The notes beneath the pieces are model-generated. The model was not told the origin of the DNA and searched no databases. It was given only the letters and a program-made list of their open reading frames with translations. A stretch of DNA of 64,000 nt from the NCBI RefSeq assembly GCF_963924675.1, contig NC_089236.1, positions 49,322,500-49,386,499 on the forward strand, in the 5' to 3' direction. The stretch's first letter is position 1; every line of letters starts with the position of its first letter. Shown here one piece after another: positions 45,305 through 55,079 of the stretch. The position numbers and the translations under genes are program-made. The DNA is from Phocoena phocoena (taxonomy: Eukaryota > Chordata > Mammalia > Artiodactyla > Phocoenidae).

Positions 45305-46420
45305 TGGAAGAAATAGGATGCTAATTCTTTTTGCCAGATTTCACCAACTACATCACAGTTGGTCTGAATTTAACTGACTTGGTATTCTCCTCTGAAAGAA
45401 GGAAAGGGTGAGAGATAATGGCTAAAAGAAAAAGGAGACTGAGGTTAGGACTTCGTGGTGTTGGTAGGGGAGGGGTTTGTACCCTAGAAACAGGATATGA
45501 GTACCACATGAAGCACAAGCCTGACTACTAAGTATTCTAATTCTGTATTTGAAATTGATTTCTATAATTTGGATCCAAAATTACCTTGTGCTTTAGAAAT
45601 TTATTGATTCAGTTGAACTCTATGTAGTCAGTGGGGGAAAGAACAAATGGGAACTGTACTATAGTCTGAAAGAAAGTCTGAGCTTTTGAAAAGACAAGCC
45701 TTTGAAATATCCGTAATATTCTTTTCATTTTAAGCTCAGTATAATGTTTTTATAACACCTAATTTGCAACAGTTTTGTTGGAACTAAAAATAAGTAATCT
45801 CTGAGGTAGCTATACAAGCTTACCTTGAAAGAATTCAAAATAATAATTTGTTGATAGCTTCTAAAGATAAAAGCACTTTGTCTGGGATGTTTCAGGAGCT
45901 GTGAGTGAAAAAAGAGAAGACAATCTAATGATAAAGTCCTTTCACAAGATGATCTGAAATGTCCATTTAATCATTCATCCCAAAGAACACAACCTTGTTG
46001 AAGCATCTTGAAAAGTACAATACATCTCACATAGAGAAACATCTGTGCCGACGAAAAAGAAATGGTCTTTTAAAAGTGCTGTCAGTTACTAAACAGAAAT
46101 GCAGTCTTTTAAAGTGGTATTATTAAAGAAATCATCAAGATGGCAAGCTTCCTCTTCTTTTCGGATCTTTGAAATATATACTTTTTAAGTTCCACTTATT
46201 TAAAAAAAAGCAAAGGTATTAAATAAAACTTAAGCATTTATCTGGCTGTTTCTACACTCGTTCAATCTTTGTTTGAGGTTAGAAAGCTATAAAGTTCAAT
46301 CAGTCATACCTTGGCTCAGATTTTAAGCTGTTCATATTTAATATCTCTTCTTTATAGCAGAAATACTTGACTCTCCTTTTGAAAGAAAAAAAGACCCCTA
46401 ATTTAAGATATTATTATATC
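45305..46420. other. unique non-coding sequence
   Basis: No repeat family or exon recognised. Confidence 0.5.
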
Positions 46421-46427
46421 ATAGAAC

Positions 46428-46515
46428 AAGAGTCAGCAGACCAAACAGAACCCATGACCTGTTTTTGTAAGGCCTGCTTCCCAAAAATAATTTTTACATT
46501 TTTAAAGGGTTCTTT

Positions 46516-46561
<46 letters not shown>

Positions 46562-46575
46562 AAATGGCTGTAAAC

Positions 46576-46622
<47 letters not shown>

Positions 46623-46735
46623 GAAAAATAAATATATATACACATATACACACACACACCCAGACACCTTACATGGCCAACAAAGTCTAGAATATTTACT
46701 TTCTAGCTCTTGATGCAAAAGTTTGCAGACTCCCA
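46428..46735. mobile_element. hAT-type DNA transposon relic with expanded microsatellites
   Basis: Left part AGAGTCAGCAGACCAAACAG, ACCTGTTTTTGTAAGGCCTG; right part TACATGGCCAACAAAGTCTA, GAATATTTACTTTCTAGCTC, AAAGTTTGCAGACTCCCAG. These match the two ends of a common non-autonomous hAT element with TIRs of the CAGGGGTTGGCAAACT type. The internal region is replaced or stretched by CA/TG tracts. Confidence 0.65.
46522..46664. repeat. compound (AC)15 ... (TG)20 ... (CA)n microsatellite, self-complementary
   Basis: (AC)15 at 46522-46550 with ATAT, about 22 intervening bases, then ATATA(TG)20 at 46576-46619, and a further (TA)(CA) block at 46631-46660. The first two arms are reverse complements and can form a hairpin of more than 30 bp. 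Confidence 0.95.
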
Positions 46736-46739
46736 GTCA

Positions 46740-47190
46740 CAGAGCATAGAGAGTCTTTATCACTGTGACCTCAGGACACATAGGGCACTGACTTCATACA
46801 CTCTCTGAGCTGCCAAAGGGACTGATTTTTTTAAATATCTTTTACATTTATCACAGAGACAAACTACTCGAGCCCGGCAGCTTCAAGTTGACAATGTCAC
46901 TTCAAGAAACAGCTTTCCTCTCAATACTTGAAAATACTGAGCTTTCAGATGGGGTGCTTGTCTCCCAGATGGAGGTTAAAGGAGCAGGACGTGATACTTC
47001 CCACACATGTCTCCCTCATCCCCTTTCTTCCAGGCACACTCTTACTCCTCATTCAAACCCAGATGGAAAGTTTCATCCTCAATGAATCTCCAAACCCTCC
47101 AAATTAGCAAAGTTAGCTGTACCCTTCAATGCTCTCAGTACACTCTGTACAAACTTCTACTACACAATTTACTGTAATGTTTTACTAGGC
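46740..47190. other. unique non-coding sequence
   Basis: No repeat recognised. The plus-strand frame 46888-47085 has no recognisable features. Confidence 0.45.
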
Positions 47191-47194
47191 TTTT

Positions 47195-47290
47195 GTTTAC
47201 ATTTCAAACAACGTTGACTTCTTGGTGACAAGGACCCTGTCTTGCTCAATTCTGCACCCCTAGCATTTAGCAGAATGCCTTCCCCATGGC
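47195..47290 (+). mobile_element. L2 3' end, interrupted by an LTR
   Basis: GGTGACAAGGACCCTGTCTT, GCTCAATTCTGCACCCCTAG and CATTTAGCAGAATGCCTTCC follow the L2 3' end. GTAGGCATTCAGTAGATACG at 47747-47766, on the far side of the LTR, continues the L2 motif (GTAGGCACTCAATAAATG). Confidence 0.6.
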
Positions 47291-47307
47291 AGGGGGGCGG
47301 GGCGGGG

Positions 47308-47746
47308 ATTAGTTTCCTGAAGCTGCCCTAACAAATTACCACAAACTTGGTGGCTAACACGGAAGTTCCGCTCTCACACTTCTGGAGGCCAGAAGTCCAA
47401 AATTAAGGTGGTGACAGGGACACACCACGCAGAAGGCTCTAGAAGAGAATCTATTCCTTGCCTCTTCAAGCTTCTGGTGGCTGCTGGCATTATACGGTGT
47501 TTCTGGGCTTGCGGCAGCATCCCTCCAATACCTGGCTCTGTCTTTATACTGCCTTCCTCTCTTTTGACTCTTATAAGGACACTTACGGGATTTAGGGCTC
47601 ACCCAGGTAATCCAGAATGACCTCATCTCAAGGTCCTTAACTTGAGTGCATCTGCAAAAACTTTTTCCAAATAAGGTAACATTCACAGGTTTGACAATTT
47701 CAGAAATGGACAGATCTTTTTGAGAGCCACCATTCAACCCACTGCA
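47308..47746 (-). mobile_element. MaLR-type LTR, reverse
   Basis: Read backwards from 47746 it starts TGCAGTGGGTTGAATGG and contains ATGAGGTCATTCTGGATTAC, GTGTCCTTATAAGAGTCAAA and ACTTCTGGCCTCCAGAAGTG. It ends at the AATTTGTTAGGGCAGC...AACTAA terminus typical of MST/MLT1 LTRs. No internal viral genes are present. The 186-residue frame at 47354-47914 crosses the LTR edge and is not a gene. Confidence 0.82.
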
Positions 47747-47766
47747 GTAGGCATTCAGTAGATACG

Positions 47767-48215
47767 TGTTTTCTTGCCTTAGATCCAAATGAAATAAACA
47801 TCTTCCCAAAAAGAGGAAAAATGGATAAAGAATAGCCTTTACTTTGTTCCCTTCTTTGCTAATGTCCTGCTCGAAAAGCAACCACTGAGGCACAGCCAGA
47901 AGCCTATGCAGCATTTTCTTGCTGATCCCTAAGAATTACTCTACGTAGTGCCAGCAACAAATCTCTGGAGACCATATCTTTATTCTGAGGGAAAAAAACC
48001 CAGTTATATATCCTTTCTCACAAACCAACATACTTGTTCACATGGTAATTTTACAAAGATCTTCTCTGGGTGAGGTTCTGATCTCTTCAAATTATTTATA
48101 TAAGGACAGGAATGTGTAATTTTACTTGAGTGGTTGAAAGTCAAACTATTAACAACTCACTCTGATAGGAAACTTAACCAAGAGTTAAAGCCTTATTTTT
48201 CAAAAATTTAGGCTT
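47767..48215. other. unique non-coding sequence
   Basis: Nothing recognised between the two LTRs. There is no retroviral coding relic here, so they are independent solo LTRs. Confidence 0.45.
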
Positions 48216-48221
48216 TTGATC

Positions 48222-48565
48222 TGTTATGGACAGAATGTGTGTGTCTGCCCAAAATGTTTTGGTTGAAGCATAACCCCCCAATGTGACTGTATTTGGAGAT
48301 GTGGTCTATGAGGAGGTGACAAGGTTAAATAAGGTAGGGCTCTAACCCAATAGGGCTGGTGTCCTTAGACACCAGTGCACACTGTCTCTGTCATGTGAGG
48401 ACACAGGGAGAAGATGGCTATCTGCAAGCCAGGAGGAAAGTCCTCACTACAGACCAACCCTGGTCTGGGACTGTCAGTACCAAGAACTGTGAGGAAATAA
48501 ATCTGTGTTGCTTAAGCTACTGAGTCTGTAGCATTTTGTTAAGGCAGCCCAACCAAACTAAGGCA
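48222..48565 (+). mobile_element. MaLR-type solo LTR with 5-bp flank duplication
   Basis: TGTTATGGACAGAATGTG, TGTGACTGTATTTGGAGATG, GCTGGTGTCCTTAGACACC, AGGAAATAAATCTGTGTTGC and TTGTTAAGGCAGCCC...AACTAAGGCA give the complete TG...CA LTR of MST/MLT1 type. Flanks TGATC (48217-48221) and AGATC (48566-48570) fit the 5-bp duplication these elements make. Confidence 0.9.
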
Positions 48566-49555
48566 AGATCTAAACACAACCCCGTGCGCATTATACATAC
48601 TCAGTGAGAATTAGTTGATTTTCATGACTGTGATTGTTCCCAGTACAAGGAACAAAGTTTATGACTTCACAACAAGACTTTTCAGAAAATATTTTAACTA
48701 TATGGAGATCAAAGATTGTTATGATTTCCAAGTTAAGGTTAGAAACTGGGATAACAATCTCAAATCTTTTTAAAACTAAATTAGGGCTAAAGTAATTTTT
48801 CTGCCCAAGGTTTGAAGAGATCAATGAACTACTCTTAAAATAGAAACCTCTAGCAAATTATGAAAAGTGCTAGCAGTACAATGTGTGCGTAGACTCCTAA
48901 CCTTAGAATAAAACATCCCTGATATCGTACTCCACGATATCAGGATGCCAATATAATGAAAACTCACAAAGGAGAAAATTTAAGAAAAATGGCAATCACC
49001 TTGCAGTAAGATGTAGTGGAAAAGTTATTTCCTAACTCTTATCACAGCAAGCAACAGGCAACCAATGGCATCACATCTAAGAGGGGGCCCTTCACACTGT
49101 TGACACCAGAGATTTTTATGTCGGTTACTAAAATGTTCTGGCAATGGCAGTACATTACCAAAAAAAAAAAAAAATTTTGTCAAACAGAGTGGTCTTAAGG
49201 AAATGGTGCATGTTCTTTCTCAGACATCAGCACTACACGAGCTATAAACATGAAGTTGGGATTGGAATACTATTAGTCAAACAGCACAGTGAAGCATATC
49301 TTCCAAATTGATTGGGGTCATGTAGGAAATAAAAGAATATAAGTATCAATTTGATTAAATTCACAAAAGTATGAAGAAATGAATAAAAAATCATAATTAA
49401 GAAAAACACAGGGACAGTTATTATGTTAATGTGACTATTAAAAAGCTGAGATAATAAAATGGGTAAAAGAAAAAGCAAAATGCTGAAGAAAAACACTACT
49501 TTACATTATAAAACAAATTAAAAAGGAAAAGTTAATGACAGAATAAGTCATTTAG
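48566..49555. other. unique non-coding sequence
   Basis: Contains a strong hairpin at 48914-48947. 49490-49555 begins to resemble L1. No coding signal recognised. Confidence 0.45.
48914..48947. repeat. hairpin, 15/14-bp arms with a 5-base loop
   Basis: CATCCCTGATATCGT (48914-48928), loop ACTCC, ACGATATCAGGATG (48934-48947). Pairing is perfect apart from a single-base bulge. Confidence 0.92.
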
Positions 49556-49559
49556 TCCA

Positions 49560-50700
49560 GTAAAATCATATATATTTAAAGTCTCTCTCAAAAAGAAGAA
49601 CAGGAATGGCAGTATTAACATCAGTCTAGGATGAATTTAATTTTAAAGGTATTCAGTACAAAGAAGAAGGATAATTTTAAAAAGAGTCATGGAGTTGTAT
49701 GTCCCTAACAATACACAGGTAAATATACAAGCAAATCTACCAAAATTTAATGAAGACATAAAATTATAAAACTTAAAATAAAACACAGGAGAAGAGCTTC
49801 ATGATAACGGATTTGCCAATGATTTCTTGGATATGACACCAAAAGCATAGGCGACAAAAGAAAAAACAGATAAACTGCACTAAAGCAAAACTGAGAGCTT
49901 TTGTGTATCAAAAGGATACTATCAACAGAGTGAAAAGGCAACCCACAGAATGGGAGAAAAATATTTGCAAATCATGTATTTGATAAGAGGTTTGTATCCA
50001 GAAGAGAATATACAAAGAACTCCTACAATTCAACAACAACAAAAATCCAACTAAAAAATGGGCAAAGGACTTAGACATTCCTCCAAAGAAGATACACAAA
50101 TGGTCAGTAAGCACATGGAAAGATGCTCAACATCACTAATTATTACAGAAATGCAAATGAAAACCACAATGAGATGCTACTTCAAACCCATCAGAATGGC
50201 TTTTTTTAGAAGTCCAGAAAATAACAAGTATTAGCCAGGATGCAGAGAAACTGGACCCCTTGTGCACTGCTGATGAAAATCCAAAGTGGTATAACTACTG
50301 TGGTAAATGGTATAGTAAGTCCTCAAAAAATTAAACGAAGAATTACAACAATATACAGCAATTCCACTTCCAGTTATATACCCCAAAGAATTTAAAGCAG
50401 GGACTCAAAAGACATTCAAACATCCATTTTCATGTAGCATGCATACAATGTAATATTATTCAATCTCAAAAAAAGGAAGAAATCTTGACACATGCTATAA
50501 TATAGATGAACTTTGAGGACATCATGCTAATTGAAATAAGCCAGACACAAAAAGACAAATAATATATGATGCTAGTTATATGAGGTATCTAAAATAGTCA
50601 AACTCAAAAAACCAGAAAGTAGGGTGGTGATTGCCAAGGGCTGTGGGGAGGGGGATGGTTAAGTTTTATGTCACTTATATTTCACAACAATTTAAAATAA
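49560..50700 (+). mobile_element. ancient LINE-1, ORF2 second half plus 3' UTR
   Basis: ACACAGGAGAAGAGCTTCAT, CAATGATTTCTTGGATATGA, AGAGTGAAAAGGCAACCCAC, AGAACTCCTACAATTCAACA, AGATGCTCAACATCACTAAT, AACCACAATGAGATGCTACT and GCACTGCTGATGAAAATCCA follow ORF2, then GAGGACATCATGCTAATTGA and the UTR motif GTGGTGATTGCCAAGGGCTG. The 49560-49740 part is poorly conserved. No frame is intact. Confidence 0.88.
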
Positions 50701-50739
50701 CTAAATTTTAAGTTTAATGAAGATGTAAAACTATGATTA

Positions 50740-51450
50740 GAATGTAAAACTCAATACACCACACTTTTTGAATTAATCAAGTTTAACAGAACAGATATAA
50801 GTTAGACCATAAAATAATGTAAAATAAATCAACAAACAATTTAGCAGATGAAAAATAGAAAATCACATTCCTCAACAGAGAAGATACTGCTATTCAAATC
50901 TCTCGGGAATATTTATAAAAGTAAATCATATACTTAGACATTAAAAAAAACGTAGTGATTTAAAAATGAGACTGTTTTACAGATTACAATCTCTGAATGT
51001 AAATCAAAATTCAGATGGAAATACAAAATTGAAGACCTAAAAATAATAATCAGAAATTTAAAAACACATTCCTAGAAACTCTTGATTCAAAGAAGAAATA
51101 AAATTACCAACTATCTAAAAACAATGAAAAGGGAAGTAATTCCTCAATAAGAACACATAGAATATAGCAAAGGATATATTCAGAACAATATTTCTAATGT
51201 CAATGCCTTCATAGTTAAAGTTTTTCTTTTTTTTTGAAAAAAAGACAAAGCAAAAAGAAATAGATGAGGACAGAGAATTGAAAAAATATAAGCAAAAAGT
51301 CATGAAAAAGAAAACAAGGAAAAAACAGAGTAGAAATGATTTTAAAAAACCAAAATAATTTTTATAAAAGAAAATTAATAAAACAGCGAAGTAACACATG
51401 GCCCATTTATGGAAAGAACAGTTAAAAAAAAAAGACAATATTGGGAATAA
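50740..51450 (+). mobile_element. possible L1M ORF2 fragment, very degraded
   Basis: AGTTAGACCATAAAATAATG and ATTACAATCTCTGAATGTAA suggest the ORF2 part after the endonuclease domain (GCTAGGTCATAAAACAAG, TTCTCTGACCACAATG). Evidence is patchy, and the A-rich composition could mislead. Confidence 0.35.
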
Positions 51451-51534
51451 GAAAAAAGTGTGTTACAGTAGAAATGTAATTATGCATTAGGGAATACTAT
51501 AATACATGTTATCCCAAGGTAACAAATTTAAAAG

Positions 51535-51905
51535 CCTATAAAGCAAATGGGTACATACAGATATCCAGAGATCACAGATACAAAGAAGAGACTGGTGGTT
51601 GTCAGAGGCTGAGTATGGGGGTGGGCAAAATGGGTGAAAATGGTCATAAAGTACAGCCTTCCAGTTATAGAATAAGTAAGTCCCGAGGATGTCATGTAAA
51701 GCATAGTGACTACAGTTAACAGTAAGGTATCAGATATTTGAATGTTGCTAAGAGAGTAGATCTTAAAAGTTCTCTTCACAAGAAAAAAGCTATTGTAACT
51801 ATGTGTGGTGACAGATGTAAACTAAGCTTACTGTGGTAATCAATTCGGAAATCACCTGAAACTAATACAATGTAATACATGCCAATTATATTTCAATATA
51901 AAATA
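51535..51905 (+). mobile_element. LINE-1 (L1MA-type) 3' UTR
   Basis: GACTGGTGGTTGTCAGAGGC, TAAAGTACAGCCTTCCAGTT, GTAAAGCATAGTGACTACAG, TTGCTAAGAGAGTAGATCTT, CTATGTGTGGTGACAGATGT and GAAACTAATACAATGTAATA are in order. Confidence 0.88.
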
Positions 51906-51919
51906 AATAATTTTAAAAA

Positions 51920-52400
51920 GCAAATGGAATATTTCCTAGCCAAAACTTGATCCGAAAAGAAGCTGAAAACTTCAATGGACAGATATACAGACGAAATTGG
52001 AAAAAAGATTACATATGTACCACTGGGGGAACATAAAAAAAAACCAACTATGATCCAGTGGTTCACACCTGAGTATTAGCCTTTAAGAGACAGTTCCAAT
52101 TACAGTGCAAGGAAAGACATGAATACTTTCTAAGTTAATTTATGTATCCACCAAAATTATTATACAAAAATCTGATTCAGCACCAAGAAAAATATTATAG
52201 ACCAATCTCACTTGTGAATACATATTCCAAATATCTTTCCAAGTTATCAAATAGAATCAAGCAAAATTATAAAAAGTAATAAATTATTTTTTAAAAGGGT
52301 TTGCTCCCAATGCAAGGATAGTTCAATACTAGCAAATCCTCCAATGCTTGCTAACAGTCAACTAAAGGAGAAAAGAAATTTTCCATCAGTAGATTATATA
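51920..52400 (+). mobile_element. ancient LINE-1 ORF2 (RT N-terminal) relic
   Basis: ATAGACCAATCTCACTTGTG, GCTCCCAATGCAAGGATAGT, TCAATACTAGCAAATCCTCC and AACTAAAGGAGAAAAGAAAT follow the RT region (AGACCAATCTCACTTATGAA, CCAGGAATGCAAGGTTGGT). It ends in a (CA)n tract. Confidence 0.75.
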
Positions 52401-52401
52401 C

Positions 52402-52409
<8 letters not shown>

Positions 52410-52443
<34 letters not shown>
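52410..52443 (+). repeat. (CA)16 microsatellite
   Basis: Uninterrupted CA run after ATACACATACATA. Confidence 0.97.
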
Positions 52444-52444
<1 letters not shown>

Positions 52445-52689
52445 AACAGGTATTACCAGAGGAAAAGAAAAGAATGAAATCTAAGCACATTTAAGCTAAG
52501 CAGATATAGAAAGAAACTACTTCGTAAGATGAGTACCCTACAAATTAATAATGTTTTTGAGACCAAAAAGTTTAAGTCACAAGGCAACCAGGTGAACTAG
52601 GTTCCAGTTCATAGGACTGACCCTTCATAGAGAAATAGGAATTGCCTTTGGCCATGATAATGGAAAAAGAGTGAACAGTCATAAAAGCT

Positions 52690-52930
52690 GATAAGAAACA
52701 CAAACAGAAGGGTGGTTGCCAGGGTCCCAGGAGAGGGGGTAATGGAGAGGTGCTGTTCAGTGGGTACAGAGTTTCACCTGTGCAAGATGAAAGCGTCTGA
52801 GATGCGAAGCACAACAATGTGAATACAGTTGACACGACTGAACTGTGAGTTTAAAAATAGTTAAGATGGTAAATTTTATGTTGTTTGTTTTTACTACAAT
52901 TAAAATTCTTCTTTTAATTTTTAAGCAATA
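52690..52930 (+). mobile_element. LINE-1 (L1MA/B-type) 3' UTR
   Basis: GAAGGGTGGTTGCCAGGGTC, CAGTGGGTACAGAGTTTCAC, GCACAACAATGTGAATACAG, CGACTGAACTGTGAGTTTAA and GATGGTAAATTTTATGTTGT are the usual landmarks. Confidence 0.85.
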
Positions 52931-52984
52931 TAAAACCACTAAAATAGTAATAAATTTTTAAAAGCTGAATGTGGGCTAGCAAAG

Positions 52985-54060
52985 TCACTTAGTATCCCAG
53001 GAAGCGCCAGATGCAAGGACACTCCACAGCCACTCACCTACTCTTCTGCATAATCCTCCTCCAGGTGCTAAGACAAAAGACTAGAAAAAGAACAGGAGGC
53101 CTAAAAGAGCTACTCTTGGAAGTGTTGGCATGCGGGTAGGGATCAGCTACCACTGGGGGACAAGCATAAAAACTGGCTTCATCCAAGACTCTAACATCAA
53201 ATGAAGCAAAAGCCATCTGCCACAGAGGAAGGGACAGTAAATACTCCTTCTCCCTCCAGGCAAAGGTGGACTGTGCTAGAGGAGGAGAAGAAGTTATCTG
53301 CCACTGGGAGAGAGAGAGAGAGACCCTCTGCCTAGCCCTCTTCCGAGGTTCAAAGGATAGTAGCCACTGAGTGAGAAACAAAAATCATGAACACAACTGC
53401 CCTGCACTGAACACTAGGTAAAACTCATCTGATCCTGGGGTAAGGCAAGAAACTCACTGAGGCCCAGAATTCTACAGTGATACAAACAAGACATCAGCCA
53501 TACTGATGTAAGAATAGAAAACTCACTGGCACAAAAGCCTACCATTGACACAAGGCAGAGTTTGGCTACCACAAGAGAAAGGGACAGACATGCTGACAAC
53601 GTCCCAGCTCAGACTCAGTCATCCAGGCCAGCCTAAAACTGCATCTGGTGTAGGGAAGCTAAGACTCCACACACTTATCCATCCACAACTTCACCCAGAC
53701 TACTTCCAAGATAGACGCAAAAAGCACAGAAAGGGGTCCCTTGTGTCACTGGAGTTCAGGACTAGCAGAAAGTTGAGGGTATAGCAGGAACACTGAGAAG
53801 AAAAATTCTGTGGCACTCCAGGTCTCACAGAAGTCTCCAGGTAAAGCAATGCATTCCTGGAGAAACTTGAAGTCTCTGGTGATATGACAGTTCAGTAGCA
53901 ACAACAAAGCAGTAACTCAGCACATATACTGAAGAAACTGATTCATTTATCTGCCTCGACAGACACTAACACCTTGCAGAATAAGAGGCACACCCATGTC
54001 TTAGCATAATAACTTTTTATCTCACTATGTACTATTCTTTTACATAATGTCATGCAGCCA
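52985..54060 (+). mobile_element. ancient L1M, 5' untranslated region with repeated units
   Basis: Lies directly upstream of an L1M ORF1 and is GC-richer than its surroundings, with no exon-like content. CTACCACTGGGGGACA (53147), CTGCCACAGAGGAAGGGACA (53217), CTGCCACTGGGAGAGA (53298), TAGCCACTGAGTGAGA (53361) and CTACCACAAGAGAAAGGGAC (53566) look like diverged copies of one motif. CATAATGTCATGCAGCCAAT near 54040 matches the end of this L1 5' UTR. The left boundary is a guess. The minus-strand frames of 115 and 61 residues here are not genes. Confidence 0.5.
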
Positions 54061-54935
54061 ATCAAAAATTACAAGACACCAAAACAAAGCAAGGATACCC
54101 AATGTCAAGGCATAAAGCTATCAACATAATCAGACCCTGAGATGGCAGAGATGTTGAAACTATCAAATAGAGACTCTGTAATTAAGATGTTTAAAAATCT
54201 AGAGAAAAAGATAGACAACATGAATAATCAAAAATTCAGCAAAGATGTGGAAAACTTTTTTAAGTTCTATGAAAATACTAGACAAACTGCTTTATCTCAA
54301 AGATGAAGAATGCTTTCACTGAGCTTACAAAACACTAGACACAACAGGAAGAATTAGTAAATTTGAGGACAGATCAATAGAAATCATTCTGACTGAAAAC
54401 TGAAGGGGGGGCGCAGAGAATCCTAGACCTATGAAGCAATATCAATTAGACTAATGTACTTGTCAAAATAGTCCACAAGAAGCAACAGAAAGGAGGCAGA
54501 AGAAATATTCAAAAAGATAATGGATGAAAAATTAGGAAGGACAATAAGCTACAGATCAAAGAAGCTTAGAGAACCCCAAGCAGGACAATTATAAACGATA
54601 ACACACCTATGCACTTTACAGCCAGGGTAAAAAAAAAAAGTTTAAAAAAAATCCTGAAGGCAGCCAGAGAAAAAGAGAAATATTACTTATAGAAGAACAA
54701 AGATCAGAATAATAAAAGACATCTCTCGGAAACTATGTAAGCTATGAGATAATAGAGCGATATCTTTAAAGTAATGAGGAGAAAACTGTCAGCCTAGAAT
54801 TCAAAACCCAAATAAAATATTTCAGAAACAAAGGCAGATAGACTTTTTCAGACAAGCAAGAGCTGAGAACAGTCATTGCCAGCAGACCTGCTCTACAAGA
54901 AATACTAAAGAAATTTCTTTAGGCAAAAGTAACAT
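54061..54935 (+). mobile_element. ancient L1M ORF1 relic
   Basis: ORF1 encodes the L1 RNA-binding chaperone. Recognisable cognates in order: ACCCTGAGATGGCAGAGATG and TAATTAAGATGTTTAAAAAT (N-terminal/coiled-coil region), ATTTGAGGACAGATCAATAG, AAGGCAGCCAGAGAAAAAGA (cognate of KAAREK), GAACAAAGATCAGAATAATA, GTCAGCCTAGAATTCAAAAC, TTTTTCAGACAAGCAAGAGC (FSDKQKL-like) and GCAGACCTGCTCTACAAGAA (SRPALQE-like). Stops and frameshifts occur throughout. Confidence 0.78.
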
Positions 54936-54999
54936 GATACTAGATAGAAACATAGAACAAACAAATAAAGAACGCTGGAACTAGAAAAGACATCAGTAA

Positions 55000-55070
55000 A
55001 CACACACACACACACACACACACAAATATATATATATATGTGTATATATATATATATGTATATATATGTA
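55000..55070 (+). repeat. (CA)n(TA)n compound microsatellite
   Basis: About 12 CA units to 55024, then imperfect TATATA/TGTATATA to 55070, in the spacer between L1M ORF1 and ORF2. Confidence 0.95.
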
Positions 55071-55079
55071 ATTGACTCT

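Noticed and set aside
47354..47914. 186-residue minus-strand frame, the longest in the window
   Set aside because: It reads across a MaLR LTR and its flank, with no viral or cellular domain. The LTR is a solo relic.
47308..48565. Two LTRs about 0.5 kb apart as a possible provirus
   Set aside because: They are in opposite orientation, and the DNA between them has no retroviral gene relic, so they are independent solo LTRs.
53034..53599. Minus-strand frames of 115 and 61 residues
   Set aside because: They lie opposite the L1M 5' region. The repeated motifs explain the open frames.
14852..55070. Regularly spaced CA/TG tracts considered as a structured array
   Set aside because: Spacing is irregular and each lies in a different context. 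They are ordinary mammalian microsatellites, not a CRISPR-like array.
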